64,000 bases of DNA from assembly GCF_020042345.1 (NCBI RefSeq), contig NZ_CP083387.1:4340001-4404000 (forward strand). The letters run 5' to 3'. A program made the position numbers and the translations under genes. The notes below the pieces were generated by a model. The model was not told the origin of the DNA. It ran no database searches and saw nothing but the letters and a program-made list of their open reading frames with translations. Within the stretch, counting starts at the first letter, position 1. The number at the start of each line of letters is the position of its first letter. Source of the stretch: Arachidicoccus terrestris. Lineage in GTDB: Bacteria; Bacteroidota; Bacteroidia; Chitinophagales; Chitinophagaceae. This document shows, piece after piece, positions 8,391 through 17,518 of the stretch.

Positions 8391-8963
8391 TCAACTGAAA
8401 ATGCGACAGATCTGATCTTTCCATTGGTCAATATCGGCTGAGCCGGCCCGATCCGCCTTTTCAAAGAAAAAGTGCTGCTTTCGGGTAAACCCACAATAAT
8501 TATATATGCCGGTATCTGAGGTAAGGGACAGCGCCTTGTCCATGCCTATGCTTTGGTAATGTTTACTTGATTTACCCTGGGTGTTGATTATGACCGCCTG
8601 TTTTCCTTTCAGCAGGCCTTTTTGCACGCCCTGGTCGTAACGGTAGGCGAAGCCGTAACTGAAAACACGGTCGATATAACCCTTCGCAATAGCGGGCAGC
8701 CCTGTCCACCATATGGGATGAATAAAGGTAACGCAGTCGGCCCATGTGATATAGCGTTGCTCTTGTTGAACATCATCTGCAACCAGCCCTTTTCTTTGTC
8801 CCTCTATATCTTGCCGGGAGAGCACAGGGTTAAAATTTAATGCATAAAGATCGCGGATAATTACCTCATGGTTATGCTGACGTAAATGCACTTCTAAGGT
8901 TTGTTTAAGCTGCGCATTCAGGCTCCCCGGATTGGGATGCGCATAAATGATTAAATGCTTCAT
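8391..8963 (-). CDS. NAD(P)H:quinone-reductase-type flavoprotein
   Basis: A flavodoxin-fold protein of 190 residues in the NQO/KefF/MdaB group. It opens with KHLIIYAHPNPGSLNAQL, whose phosphate-binding loop grips FMN or FAD. The cofactor/dimer block FIHPIWWTGLPAIAKGYIDRVFSYGFAY follows at about residue 80-107 and is diagnostic of NAD(P)H oxidoreductases that reduce quinones by two electrons. It is transcribed alone. The AraC-family gene just upstream on the same strand is a candidate regulator, which is inference from position. Confidence 0.88.
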   Translation of the reverse strand: MKHLIIYAHPNPGSLNAQLKQTLEVHLRQHNHEVIIRDLYALNFNPVLSRQDIEGQRKGLVADDVQQEQRYITWADCVTFIHPIWWTGLPAIAKGYIDRVFSYGFAYRYDQGVQKGLLKGKQAVIINTQGKSSKHYQSIGMDKALSLTSDTGIYNYCGFTRKQHFFFEKADRAGSADIDQWKDQICRIFS

Positions 8964-9003
8964 GATTGTATTTGTTGTTGATAAGGCAAAAGTAGACGGC
9001 TAA

Positions 9004-9117
9004 TCACAGGTAAAATTGTAAGAAAACGAAAACCAGGTTCACCAGCGTAAAAAGCAATAAATAAGCTGTAAAAGACGGTAAGTAAGTATACCAACCCGTA
9101 TTCGAAGACATAATCAT
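9004..9117 (-). CDS. Possible small membrane peptide (37 aa)
   Basis: A 37-codon frame starts 20 bp after the AraC gene and encodes a mostly hydrophobic peptide (TAYLLLFTLVNLVFVFLQFYL at its C-terminus), i.e. one transmembrane helix. No clear ribosome-binding site is visible. In AT-rich DNA such frames arise by chance, so this is only a candidate. Confidence 0.2.
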   Translation of the reverse strand: MIMSSNTGWYTYLPSFTAYLLLFTLVNLVFVFLQFYL

Positions 9118-9137
9118 AGCCGGAATAAGCTACTCAG

Positions 9138-9965
9138 TTATAAGATACCGCAGATGCTTCGCTGCATCTCTATGTATTTAACGGGGCTTAGATGGATGTA
9201 GTACTTAAAGTCCTTTATAAGCTGACTTTGGTCATAATAGCCGCACTGGTCAATAATGTCAAACCAGTTTTCTTTTGTCGCTTTCATCGCTTTGTCCTGT
9301 ATCATTTTGATGGCCTTCATAAAGCGGTCATATCTTGCTAATTCTTTGGCTGAATACCCCAGATATTTTTTATGGTGCAGTTGAATAGAGCGCTCGCTCT
9401 GATGCGTATCGGCAGCGATTTTTTTAATTGGGTTAATGACCGAACCACGAAGGGACAGCAATTGTTGTGCGGCAAGAGGCTGCACTTTCAGGTAAGGCGT
9501 ACAGAAATGTAAAATGTGCCGGATTCGCTTGGCGGGGCCATTCATAAATTGCATACTTTCCCAAAGTCTGGTAAAACAATTGTCGGATACAAGAATATTA
9601 GGATCCAAGGGAAGCCTATCTGCATCGGCAGAGGTGCCAAAAAAGCGATAAAAAGCGTCATCCTTGAAGCTAAGGACCAGTAATTGTGTATTAGTCAGAA
9701 GGGTATAATCAAAAGCTCTTTTTACCGGCCCCAAAACGATACACTTTTCGATGGCAGTCTTTTCTATGGCAGGACCCTGGATAAAGACCCTTCCGTCGCT
9801 GCCAAAGATGAAGATCATGAACATTTGATAGGACGGAACGAGGGTTCTAGTGACGGAGTGTTCAGTGTTATTCTCAGCGTAATAAAACTGGGAGAATACA
9901 TCCCTAAAAGCTTCGGGCACCGTTATTTTATGCTCTACGTAACTCATATTTCCGCTAATAGACAA
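9138..9965 (-). CDS. AraC-family transcriptional regulator
   Basis: A 275-residue regulator with an N-terminal cupin-like sensor part (about 1-130) and a C-terminal AraC/XylS double helix-turn-helix (about 170-270). The first helix-turn-helix is IKKIAADTHQSERSIQLHHKKYLGYSAKELARYDRF. The second is WFDIIDQCGYYDQSQLIKDFKYYIHLSPVKYI, with the family's conserved gly-hydrophobic-sxxYF-like pattern. Ligand and targets are unknown. It lies upstream of the quinone-reductase gene on the same strand with a 174-bp gap. Confidence 0.85.
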   Translation of the reverse strand: MSISGNMSYVEHKITVPEAFRDVFSQFYYAENNTEHSVTRTLVPSYQMFMIFIFGSDGRVFIQGPAIEKTAIEKCIVLGPVKRAFDYTLLTNTQLLVLSFKDDAFYRFFGTSADADRLPLDPNILVSDNCFTRLWESMQFMNGPAKRIRHILHFCTPYLKVQPLAAQQLLSLRGSVINPIKKIAADTHQSERSIQLHHKKYLGYSAKELARYDRFMKAIKMIQDKAMKATKENWFDIIDQCGYYDQSQLIKDFKYYIHLSPVKYIEMQRSICGIL

Positions 9966-9989
9966 ATCATTGAACTTGCCAATAAAACA

Positions 9990-10024
9990 GCCGCCTTAAG
10001 AGGATCTTAATCCTTTTCGGCGGC
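9990..10024 (-). terminator. Candidate terminator after the M16 pair
   Basis: A GC stem GCCGCC (9990-9995) pairs with GGCGGC (10019-10024). On the minus strand it is followed by TGTTTTATT. A nested TTAAGA/TCTTAA repeat lies in the loop. Confidence 0.5.
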
Positions 10025-10083
10025 CATTTTTAGAAATCTCGTTTTTTGTTTTCCAGCTTACTAATTAAGAAGTCTCCGATCGT

Positions 10084-12168
10084 TTATTGAAAATCGGCCT
10101 CTGTGACACCCTCATTGATTTTGTAATCGGTAAAGGTAAATGCCATTTCCTGGCTTCCCTGCCCGGTAGAGACGGTCATCGCCTGACTGTAATTCATCAT
10201 CAAGTTTCCCACCTTTTTATAGTCTCCGTAATCCGTGCGAATCTGAATGGATTGGCCATTGACATCCGAACTTATTTCTGACCGGAGTAACAGCCCTGTG
10301 TTAACATCATAATACTCTACTGAAGATTTGCCGGAGGGACCTGTTACCGTTAATTGATTAGCATCCTTGCCGTTAATTTTAACCACCTTGCCCGGCACCA
10401 GCTTGTAATCACTTTCCAGATAATGTAATTGTGGGATCAGGCTTTTCGAGTCTTTATACCTTTCCAGTTGATCGGCGGATAAGTCTTTTTTCTGGCCCAT
10501 TTGCATTTGATATCCGGTCGTTCCGTTAAATACCGACTTACTGACAACTTTTCCATTCATACTCATTTCCATGGCTTCTTTATTAGGGGCCATACGTTTC
10601 ATGGTGACGGGCAAATCCATCCCCTGTATTTTCATTGAACCAGTCACTGCAATAGAAGTTAATTTTGATACGCTCTCCTTACCACCGATGGCCTGCAAAT
10701 AATGGGTTATCACTTCTTTGCCAGAAGCTGCTGGCTTATTAGCCGCTGCTGCAGCTTCGGCAGTAACAGGATTAGCGTCCTTATCATACATCTTCACCGG
10801 GTAGCCCAGTTTTTCGAGACCGGCCTTGATAGAATCTGCTTTACCGGCAATGACGATTCTGCTATTGGCATAATTGAAATATTTGCGGGCGACTCTTTGA
10901 ACATCTCCTGCGGTAACCGCATTAATCTTTTGCAGATAAGTACGGTAGTAATCTTTGGGAAGATTATAGATCATGATATTTCTGGCAAAGCTGGCGATGC
11001 GGGCTTTATTTTCAGTGCCGAGCGCAAAATTGCCGTTAAATGCCGCTTTGGTATCTTTGAGCAGATCTGCCGGAACTTTCTGATCTCTGATTTTCTGGAT
11101 ATTCTGCATAAAAAGCACCACCGAACTGTCCGTAACTTCGTTACGTACGGCGGCATTGGCGTTAAACCTTGTCTGATGTATATTGCCGCTAACGGAGCTG
11201 TAGGCGCCATAGGTAAAGCCATGCTTTTCTCTAAGATCTTTAAATAAGTAGGCATCTGCTCCCCCACCCAGAATCTGATTGGCGATCAGTGTCGGAAAAT
11301 AATCCGGATGGTCAATGGGGAGTGAAATGACATTTGTCACATTAATGACAGACTGAACAGCCGAAGGTACGTCTATCAGATCAATTTCTGTCGTCGCCGG
11401 ATTGGCAACCTCCGGTATCTTGGCTACTTCTACTTTAGCACCCGTCCAGTCACCAAAGTATTTTTCAGCCAGGTTCCGGGCTTCCTCCGGTTTAATGTCA
11501 CCAACGATGGTCAGATAGCCATTTGAAGGTGTGATGTATTTTTTATAATAATCCTTTACGTCGGCCAGCTGAATTTTTTCGACCGACTCGGTTGTCTCAA
11601 ATTCTCCGAGCGGGCTTTCTTTACCATAAGCCAGAGCACCGGTTACATTACCCGCAATAGCATTAATAGATTTTTCCTGGCTTTTAAGGCCATTTAATTC
11701 CTGGGTTTTGAGTTTGTCAAAGGAGCTCTGCTGCATAGCCGGATAACGTAAAGCATCTGCTAACAACCCTAATCCTTTATCAAAATAACGATCCAGGGCC
11801 GCGACGGAGCCACCATTATTATTTAGTGAAATCGACGTCCCGTCCTGTTCAGCCGCCAGGTCAAATTCAGCTTTGCTCATGTGTTGGGTACCTTCGTTAA
11901 GCATACCGCCCATAAGTCCCATTGCACCCGCTTTTTCTCCCTCTTTTACCGGACCGGTATATATATAATAAGAAGCACTGATACTGGGGACTTTGTGATC
12001 CTCAACAACAAGGACTTTAATGCCGTTTTTGAGGGTATAGACGGCAGGATCTTTTAGTTTGATCACAGGGGCCGGGCCAGCCTTTGGGGCATGGGATCTG
12101 TCGATATTTTGTGCAAAAACGCCAGAGATCATAAGGGTGCCGACGGCTATAAAGAATATTTTTCGCAT
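10084..12168 (-). CDS. M16-family peptidase homologue, non-catalytic type, with C-terminal lipoprotein-like domain
   Basis: An exported protein (signal peptide MRKIFFIAVGTLMISGVFAQ) with the two-lobed M16 fold at about residues 40-465. At the place of the zinc motif HxxEH it reads MGGMLNEGTQH, so the metal site is lost. The arginine/tyrosine-type second lobe is recognisable from FKDLREKHGFTYGAYSSV. Residues from about 475 to the end form a separate beta-rich domain (LTSIAVTGSMKIQGMDLPV, QIRTDYGDYKKVGNLMMNYS) like those of periplasmic lipoprotein-carrier folds. The gene follows the catalytic M16 gene by 45 bp, so the two products probably form a catalytic/non-catalytic heterodimer in the periplasm, as known for other M16B pairs. 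Confidence 0.85.
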   Translation of the reverse strand: MRKIFFIAVGTLMISGVFAQNIDRSHAPKAGPAPVIKLKDPAVYTLKNGIKVLVVEDHKVPSISASYYIYTGPVKEGEKAGAMGLMGGMLNEGTQHMSKAEFDLAAEQDGTSISLNNNGGSVAALDRYFDKGLGLLADALRYPAMQQSSFDKLKTQELNGLKSQEKSINAIAGNVTGALAYGKESPLGEFETTESVEKIQLADVKDYYKKYITPSNGYLTIVGDIKPEEARNLAEKYFGDWTGAKVEVAKIPEVANPATTEIDLIDVPSAVQSVINVTNVISLPIDHPDYFPTLIANQILGGGADAYLFKDLREKHGFTYGAYSSVSGNIHQTRFNANAAVRNEVTDSSVVLFMQNIQKIRDQKVPADLLKDTKAAFNGNFALGTENKARIASFARNIMIYNLPKDYYRTYLQKINAVTAGDVQRVARKYFNYANSRIVIAGKADSIKAGLEKLGYPVKMYDKDANPVTAEAAAAANKPAASGKEVITHYLQAIGGKESVSKLTSIAVTGSMKIQGMDLPVTMKRMAPNKEAMEMSMNGKVVSKSVFNGTTGYQMQMGQKKDLSADQLERYKDSKSLIPQLHYLESDYKLVPGKVVKINGKDANQLTVTGPSGKSSVEYYDVNTGLLLRSEISSDVNGQSIQIRTDYGDYKKVGNLMMNYSQAMTVSTGQGSQEMAFTFTDYKINEGVTEADFQ

Positions 12169-12213
12169 AATAGAAGTTTCTAAAAAATTATAGGAAATGG
12201 TTATTTCTCTTCA

Positions 12214-13539
12214 TTATTTGGCTTTAGGCAAATAGTAAAGAACCAGACGTTGATTCTTATTCAGATATTTTCGGGCAACATCCCGGATCTGTTCGCGGGT
12301 CACAGATCTGATTTCCTTTAATTGTTCGTTGATATGATTGGTATTTTTATTAAAGAATGTGTAACCATTCGCCAGGTTCTCTGCGACTCCCAGATTAGAG
12401 TTGCTGCTGTTGACAAAACTCATTTCTGCCTGATTGAGCAACTTTTGGTAATCCTGCTCACTGATGAGGTTGGTCTGGATATCTTTAATATTTGCATCAA
12501 TATCTTTTAACAAACTATCCAGTGGAGTCGTGCCATTGGGAATTGCCAACGTCAGATAAGCGCCATAATCTTCTAAGGAATAGTTGAAACAAGCTACCTG
12601 CAATGCAGTTTTTTTATCATCCACCAGTTCTTTATAAAGTCTGGAACTGGCGCCTCCGGAAAGTATGGAAGAGATCATGCCTAATGTCACTGCATCCTTT
12701 GAATTCTCTGCCGGTGTTCTATAGGCTGTAAGAATAGCTGGCAGTTGTATGTTGGCATCATAAGCCGTATCAATGATCTCCTGGGTGATAGGCATTTCTG
12801 CTATAGAAGGCTGCACGACTTCAGGGCCACCGGGGATCGGCCCAAAATAGGATTGGATCAGCTTTTTGGTTGAATCAATATCCAGATCTCCTGAAATACT
12901 CAATACAGCATTGCCCGGTACGTAGAATTTTTTAAAGAAAGCCTGAAATTCACTTAGTTTCGCCCGGTTGATATCCTCCATGGAACCAATAGGTACCCAA
13001 TGATAAGGGTGTTTAACAAAAAGGTTTTTAAAGACTTCTTCCATCAGGTGACCATATGGCCGGTTATCAACTCGCATTCTTTTCTCTTCCTTGACGACTT
13101 CCCTTTGGGTATTTACCCCTACCTCATTGATAACGGGATGCATCATGCGTTCGCTTTCCAGCCAAAGACCGAGCTTGAGCTGATTGGAAGGAAACTCTTC
13201 ATAATAAAAGGTTCTGTCCTGTGTGGTATTGGCATTATTGCTTCCACCGTTGGCAGAAACAATTTTCATAAACTCACCTCTTTTAATATTCTTACTGCCT
13301 TCAAATAAGAGGTGCTCAAAGAAATGAGCAAATCCTGTTAATCCAGGTGTCTCATTTTTAGACCCCACGTGATACATGACTGATACGGCCACGACGGGCG
13401 AAGTATTGTCCTGGTGCAATATAACATGCAAGCCATTGTCCAGGTCATATTCCGTAAACTTTACTTTTTGGGCAGACGAGGCCATGGATAGAAACAGCGC
13501 TCCTGCAATCAGGATGCTGCCTTTTGATCTTAAACGCAT
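12214..13539 (-). CDS. M16-family zinc metallopeptidase (catalytic subunit)
   Basis: An exported M16B peptidase of 441 residues. After a signal peptide (about 1-23) comes GLTGFAHFFEHLLFEGS, which contains the inverted zinc motif HxxEH (His72, Glu75, His76). The downstream acidic helix NTQREVVKEEKRMRVDNRPYG carries the expected third ligand. The C-terminal lobe includes ILSGGASSRLYKELVDDKKTAL, typical of the family. It is the first gene of a two-gene operon with the non-catalytic homologue. The substrate is unknown; such pairs degrade or process peptides in the periplasm. Confidence 0.92.
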   Translation of the reverse strand: MRLRSKGSILIAGALFLSMASSAQKVKFTEYDLDNGLHVILHQDNTSPVVAVSVMYHVGSKNETPGLTGFAHFFEHLLFEGSKNIKRGEFMKIVSANGGSNNANTTQDRTFYYEEFPSNQLKLGLWLESERMMHPVINEVGVNTQREVVKEEKRMRVDNRPYGHLMEEVFKNLFVKHPYHWVPIGSMEDINRAKLSEFQAFFKKFYVPGNAVLSISGDLDIDSTKKLIQSYFGPIPGGPEVVQPSIAEMPITQEIIDTAYDANIQLPAILTAYRTPAENSKDAVTLGMISSILSGGASSRLYKELVDDKKTALQVACFNYSLEDYGAYLTLAIPNGTTPLDSLLKDIDANIKDIQTNLISEQDYQKLLNQAEMSFVNSSNSNLGVAENLANGYTFFNKNTNHINEQLKEIRSVTREQIRDVARKYLNKNQRLVLYYLPKAK

Positions 13540-13758
13540 AAGTAAATAGTTTTCACATTAATTGTGCAGCAATTTAAGCAAAATTTGCTCCTACGCCTTA
13601 GTTTTTGGGTTAAATGGAGTGTTTACAGGATAAATGGGTATAATTTCTACCCCACTGGTAAAATTTAAAACTCTCTACAAAAGTGGTTGACTAACAATAG
13701 GTTGTCTATTATTATGGTAGACTATTGATGCGTCTGCCGGGTGGTAAAGGTCTGTCTT

Positions 13759-15087
13759 CTACCTGGCCACTTCAATCCTGACTTTTTTATTTTTTAAACG
13801 CTGGTCTTTGACAGAAGCTAGCATTTTGGAGGCTTTGTGCCGGTTGATGGCAGCGAAGGCACTGTAGTCTTTGACTTCAATCAGACCAATATCTTCTTTC
13901 TTAAGACCTCCAGTCTTTGTCAAAAAGCCTACGATATCAATTTTGCCCACTTTATTTTTTTTGCCGGCGGCTATATATAAGGTGATCCATTTTGATTTTA
14001 CAGGCAATGGTGCTCCCGGGATTAGTTCGATCTTTTCCATTTCCGGATCCATGTAAGATGGCAGATACTGATCAGGGCCCAGCATAACAATAGCTGCCCC
14101 TGATTTATCCATTCTGGCGGTGCGTCCATTACGATGGATAAAGACTTGTTCCGTTTCTGGAAGCTGATAATGAATGATATACCGGATATGAGCAATATCC
14201 AATCCTCTGGAAGCCAGATCAGTAGTGATGAGTATATTGACCGTACCATTTCTGAATCGGTTGAGCGCTGTGTCGCGATCTCTTTGTTCCATAGCACCAT
14301 GATAATATACCACTTCCAGTCCCTGGTCTCTAAGATAGTCGTATAATGATTCCACATGGTCGCGCTGGTTACAGAATAGAATGCTACTACGACCTCCCAG
14401 TGTACAGATCAGTTCGAAGGCAGCCTGCTGTCTGGAGACAGCAGTGCCAAAAACCAGAAGCTTATATTCAAGGCGGCCTTGCTCATTATCTTCGGCCGCT
14501 GTCCTGAAATCAAGGACCTTTGCTTGCGCCAGCGAAAAACCTTCGGGGCGCTGATCTGGCAATGTCGCAGAAATCATCCATTTTCTGGTCAGTGCATTTA
14601 AAGTGTCATGGATGAATGTGATTTCTGCCGTGAATCCAAGCTCCAGACATTTATCAAATTCATCAAGGACTAAAGTCTGGATGCCGGCCGGATCAATATT
14701 GCCCCTACGCAGGTGATCGGCCAGCCTTCCCGGTGTTCCAATAATAAGAGCCGGGCAGGCACTGAGGTTGTTTTCTTCAATCTCCCTTTTATGACCTCCA
14801 TAGCAGCAAGTCACGGAAAGGCCGGATTGCAGTCCTCTGAACACATTCTCGATTTGCAGGGCGAGTTCTCTGGATGGGGCAATAATCATAGCCTGATTTT
14901 GCCTAAGCGTGTGATTCAGATCTCTAACCAGCGGCAAAAGAAAGGCCAGCGTCTTACCGGAGCCGGTTACAGATAACAAGGTGATGTCTCCCTCCTGCCC
15001 TGTTGTCGCTTCCAACATGGATTGCTGTAATAGATTTAGAGATTTAATGTCCAGATTACTGAGCAGAGTTTCTATATTTTTCTCCAT
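13759..15087 (-). CDS. DEAD-box-type ATP-dependent RNA helicase with DbpA-like RNA-binding tail
   Basis: Helicase motifs appear in order: SVTGSGKTLAFLLPL (Walker A), PSRELALQ (Ia), TPGRL (Ib), VLDEFDKCLE (motif II, DEFD instead of DEAD), SATLPD (III), ITTDLASRGLDI (V) and HRNGRTAR (VI). The last 75 residues (VGKIDIVGFLTKTGGLKKEDIGLIEVKDYSAFAAI) match the RNA-binding domain that targets DbpA to 23S rRNA, so ribosome assembly is the likely role. I start at the ATG at 15087; an alternative at 15105 adds six residues. The -7-like box TATTTTTG ends only a few bases before 15087, hinting at a very short leader. Confidence 0.88.
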   Translation of the reverse strand: MEKNIETLLSNLDIKSLNLLQQSMLEATTGQEGDITLLSVTGSGKTLAFLLPLVRDLNHTLRQNQAMIIAPSRELALQIENVFRGLQSGLSVTCCYGGHKREIEENNLSACPALIIGTPGRLADHLRRGNIDPAGIQTLVLDEFDKCLELGFTAEITFIHDTLNALTRKWMISATLPDQRPEGFSLAQAKVLDFRTAAEDNEQGRLEYKLLVFGTAVSRQQAAFELICTLGGRSSILFCNQRDHVESLYDYLRDQGLEVVYYHGAMEQRDRDTALNRFRNGTVNILITTDLASRGLDIAHIRYIIHYQLPETEQVFIHRNGRTARMDKSGAAIVMLGPDQYLPSYMDPEMEKIELIPGAPLPVKSKWITLYIAAGKKNKVGKIDIVGFLTKTGGLKKEDIGLIEVKDYSAFAAINRHKASKMLASVKDQRLKNKKVRIEVAR

Positions 15088-15320
15088 CCGGCAAAAATAA
15101 GCCAATTGACAGGATTAATGGATGTTGTAACGCGTAAATTAATAATCAAGGTGATAGAAATTATCTAAGTAGTGATAATCAAAAAAAACAATATGTTAAT
15201 CAATATACAAAAAAGCCAATATTCTGTTTCGGGGTTAAACCTAGAATATCAGTACAGGTCTTAGAAGAGAATCTCTTGTTTTTAATGATTTTTTTTTCAA
15301 GCAGCAGGGTTAAATATAGG

Positions 15321-15348
15321 AAGGCGGATCATTCATTTGGTTCGCCTT
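15321..15348 (+). terminator. Orphan hairpin with T-rich tail
   Basis: A 10-bp stem with two G-T pairs (15321-15330 with 15339-15348) is followed by TTCTTA on the + strand. There is no + strand gene upstream. It may end a small RNA or fold in the helicase leader on the other strand. Confidence 0.35.
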
Positions 15349-15456
15349 TTCTTATCTCCGGAAATTATCAGTTTTTTTGTTGATGTGTATATTTGTTCGA
15401 AACGCGTTTCATAACTCATAAGGGTGTTTGGGTGCATCGTTTTGATCCAAAAAAAT

Positions 15457-15504
15457 AAAAATGCTTGCTTTATGAGGTTGTGTTTCCCCAAAAGCAAGCA
15501 TTTT
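15457..15504 (-). terminator. Intrinsic terminator of malQ
   Basis: A 14-bp perfect stem (15457-15470 with 15491-15504) has a 20-nt loop. On the minus strand it is followed by a T-rich run (15448-15456). Confidence 0.8.
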
Positions 15505-15523
15505 ATAAGTGAGGCCGGTGTCT

Positions 15524-17488
15524 CTATCTCATGGACCTGCCGTTTGCAGTAATTAACTGCTTTAGCTCCTTGTTAAAGTCTTTTAATTCCAGCAATTGTT
15601 CTAATGTTACAGGCATCCGGTAACGCCAGTATTGATCAGGGTTCTCCGGATGATTGATCTGCTCAAGGTCGACCTCTGCAACATGCAGGCTGTCCTGGAT
15701 ATTCAGTAAATCCTGGATCAGGAAAATGCTCCACATCGCAGGGGATGCGAGGTTTTGTTCGACGATTAATTTATTTAGCCATCCCGGGAGATCATGCCCT
15801 GCAGGCGCATCTCCTTTCTGAAGGAGTACCTGTCGGTAATAAATTCCCTGTTGCTGGTGGCTGAGCCCCAGCCACCAGCCTCTAAGGCTACTGGTATCAT
15901 GAGTGGAAGGCGAAACAACACTTAAGTAGGGAACTTTTGACAGGTCTTCTGCCATCTGCCCCATGATTTTAGGCATTCTTTGAACATAAAGGCCTAACAG
16001 GCCCAGATTACGCATGACTTCAGGAACAGAGCTGGGCGTGAAGCCCAGATCCTCCCCGCAGATCAACATGTTCGAGGCATTTTTAATCACTGGCAATTTT
16101 TCCATTGCCTCTTTTTTCCAGAGTTCATTTTGTCTCGAAAAAAAGTAATGATGGTATAGTTCCGTTAACCGGTTTTGTAAGGATTCATGTAAGGTTCTAA
16201 AGCTTGCTGTAAACTGCATATTGAACCTGAAATGAAATCCATTTTCCTGTGTTAAGTCCTTTATTAATACCAGATCGGTATGCAAACCCAGCAAAGCCTG
16301 TCGTAACCATTTATGATAGGTATCGGCCGGCAACTTTTTAAAATAGTTGTCTATCTTCCGCTGGGTGTCAAACAGTTCTTTAAACCGAAAAAAACCTTCT
16401 TCTTCCGCAACGAGAAATTCGTCAGCTACTTTTTGATAAGAGTCTGAAAAGATCTTTTTCAGTTCCCGAATATGGATATAGGGTTGATAGAGTCTTTCCA
16501 ATGGAAAGTGAACACCGGCTTGTCTTAATTCTTCTTCTGTTACCGGTATCGCCGGCTGAAAATAACCTAATATCCCTTCTACAGCTGTTACAGGGATGCT
16601 CCAGATTCTGAAAAAACCCAGAATGTGATCAATACGGGTGGCATCGAAATATCCTTCCATATGTTTAAGGCGACTTTTCCACCAACGATAGTTATCTGCC
16701 TTCATACGTGGCCAGTTATAGGTCGGGAACCCCCAATTTTGTCCACTTACCGTAAAATCATCCGGCGGCGCACCGGCCTGAGCCTCCACATGGAACAGTT
16801 CAGCGTGTTGCCAGACATCTACACTGTTTTTAAAGACGCCAATGGCGATATCTCCTTTCAGGACACAGCCATGTTCGTGAGAGAACCGGGCGACGTCCGA
16901 CAATTGCTTATGGAGGTGATATTGTACAAAGTAATGTATACAAAGTGCGTCTTCATCCAGCTTCGTTAACAGCATAGGAATATGCTGCTGATAGTTACTT
17001 TCAGACCAGGTAGAAAAATCAGCTGTGCCATATTTATCCCTCAACACAGAAAAGCAACCATAAGGCTCCAGCCACTCTTTGTTGGACGCAAAGAATGCCA
17101 GATAATCTTTTGACGCAAATAGCTGCTGCTTTTCAAGCGGGTAAATGGCTTTTATAATCTGCCATTTAGCCCTGAGGACAGCTTCATAATCTACACTCTC
17201 CGCTTCGTTGAGCTGCTGCCGTAACGGCTCCATAGATGTAAGGAGTTTTTCTGCCTGATCTTGCTGACTCAACTTTGTAACATCCAGATAAAGAGGATGC
17301 AGCGCAAATACCGATATCGAGGCATAAGGATAGCTATCCCGCCAGGTATGCGTTGCCGTGGTGTCATGAATCGGTAATAGCTGTATTAATTGCTGACCGG
17401 TAGCCTCGGCCCACAAAACAGCTTTTTTCAGATCGGAGAAATCTCCAACACCGAAGCTGTTGTCCGAACGCAGACTAAAGACGGGCAC
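15524..17488 (-). CDS. malQ: 4-alpha-glucanotransferase, GH77 catalytic part (downstream fragment of split malQ)
   Basis: MalQ moves alpha-1,4-glucan segments in maltodextrin and glycogen metabolism. The GH77 barrel is complete: VFSLRSDNSFGVGDF at the start, GAPPDDFTVSGQNWGFPTYNW, YFDATRIDHILGFFRIW (nucleophile Asp), ICGEDLGFTP (acid/base Glu) and SPSTHDTSSLRGWW. Bacteroidota MalQ normally carries starch-binding domains in front. Here they are in the upstream frame, in the same phase, separated only by TGA at 17516-17518 and nine codons reading RNIRGAGFI. The first usable start of this part is GTG at 17488, with purine-rich AGGGGGG upstream that might allow reinitiation. I read it as one gene interrupted by a nonsense codon, or as two chains if reinitiation works. 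Confidence 0.88.
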   Translation of the reverse strand: MPVFSLRSDNSFGVGDFSDLKKAVLWAEATGQQLIQLLPIHDTTATHTWRDSYPYASISVFALHPLYLDVTKLSQQDQAEKLLTSMEPLRQQLNEAESVDYEAVLRAKWQIIKAIYPLEKQQLFASKDYLAFFASNKEWLEPYGCFSVLRDKYGTADFSTWSESNYQQHIPMLLTKLDEDALCIHYFVQYHLHKQLSDVARFSHEHGCVLKGDIAIGVFKNSVDVWQHAELFHVEAQAGAPPDDFTVSGQNWGFPTYNWPRMKADNYRWWKSRLKHMEGYFDATRIDHILGFFRIWSIPVTAVEGILGYFQPAIPVTEEELRQAGVHFPLERLYQPYIHIRELKKIFSDSYQKVADEFLVAEEEGFFRFKELFDTQRKIDNYFKKLPADTYHKWLRQALLGLHTDLVLIKDLTQENGFHFRFNMQFTASFRTLHESLQNRLTELYHHYFFSRQNELWKKEAMEKLPVIKNASNMLICGEDLGFTPSSVPEVMRNLGLLGLYVQRMPKIMGQMAEDLSKVPYLSVVSPSTHDTSSLRGWWLGLSHQQQGIYYRQVLLQKGDAPAGHDLPGWLNKLIVEQNLASPAMWSIFLIQDLLNIQDSLHVAEVDLEQINHPENPDQYWRYRMPVTLEQLLELKDFNKELKQLITANGRSMR

Positions 17489-17515
17489 AATAAACCCTGC
17501 CCCCCTGATATTCCT

Positions 17516-17518
17516 TCA
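17516..17518 (-). other. In-frame TGA interrupting malQ
   Basis: The codons before (FIRTN) and after (RNIRGAG, then VPVFSLRS) are in the same frame and spell the usual CBM20-to-GH77 junction. Other genes here use TGA as an ordinary stop, so recoding is not general. Confidence 0.8.

Larger units (their letters stand above)
15106..15523. other. Intergenic region between helicase and malQ
   Basis: 418 bp, AT-rich and without a credible gene. It contains a terminator-like hairpin on the + strand (15321-15348) that no annotated + strand gene explains, and the malQ terminator (15457-15504). Confidence 0.5.

Noticed and set aside
17516-17518. General UGA recoding in this genome
   Set aside because: Other genes here end in ordinary TGA stops, so malQ is an isolated case.
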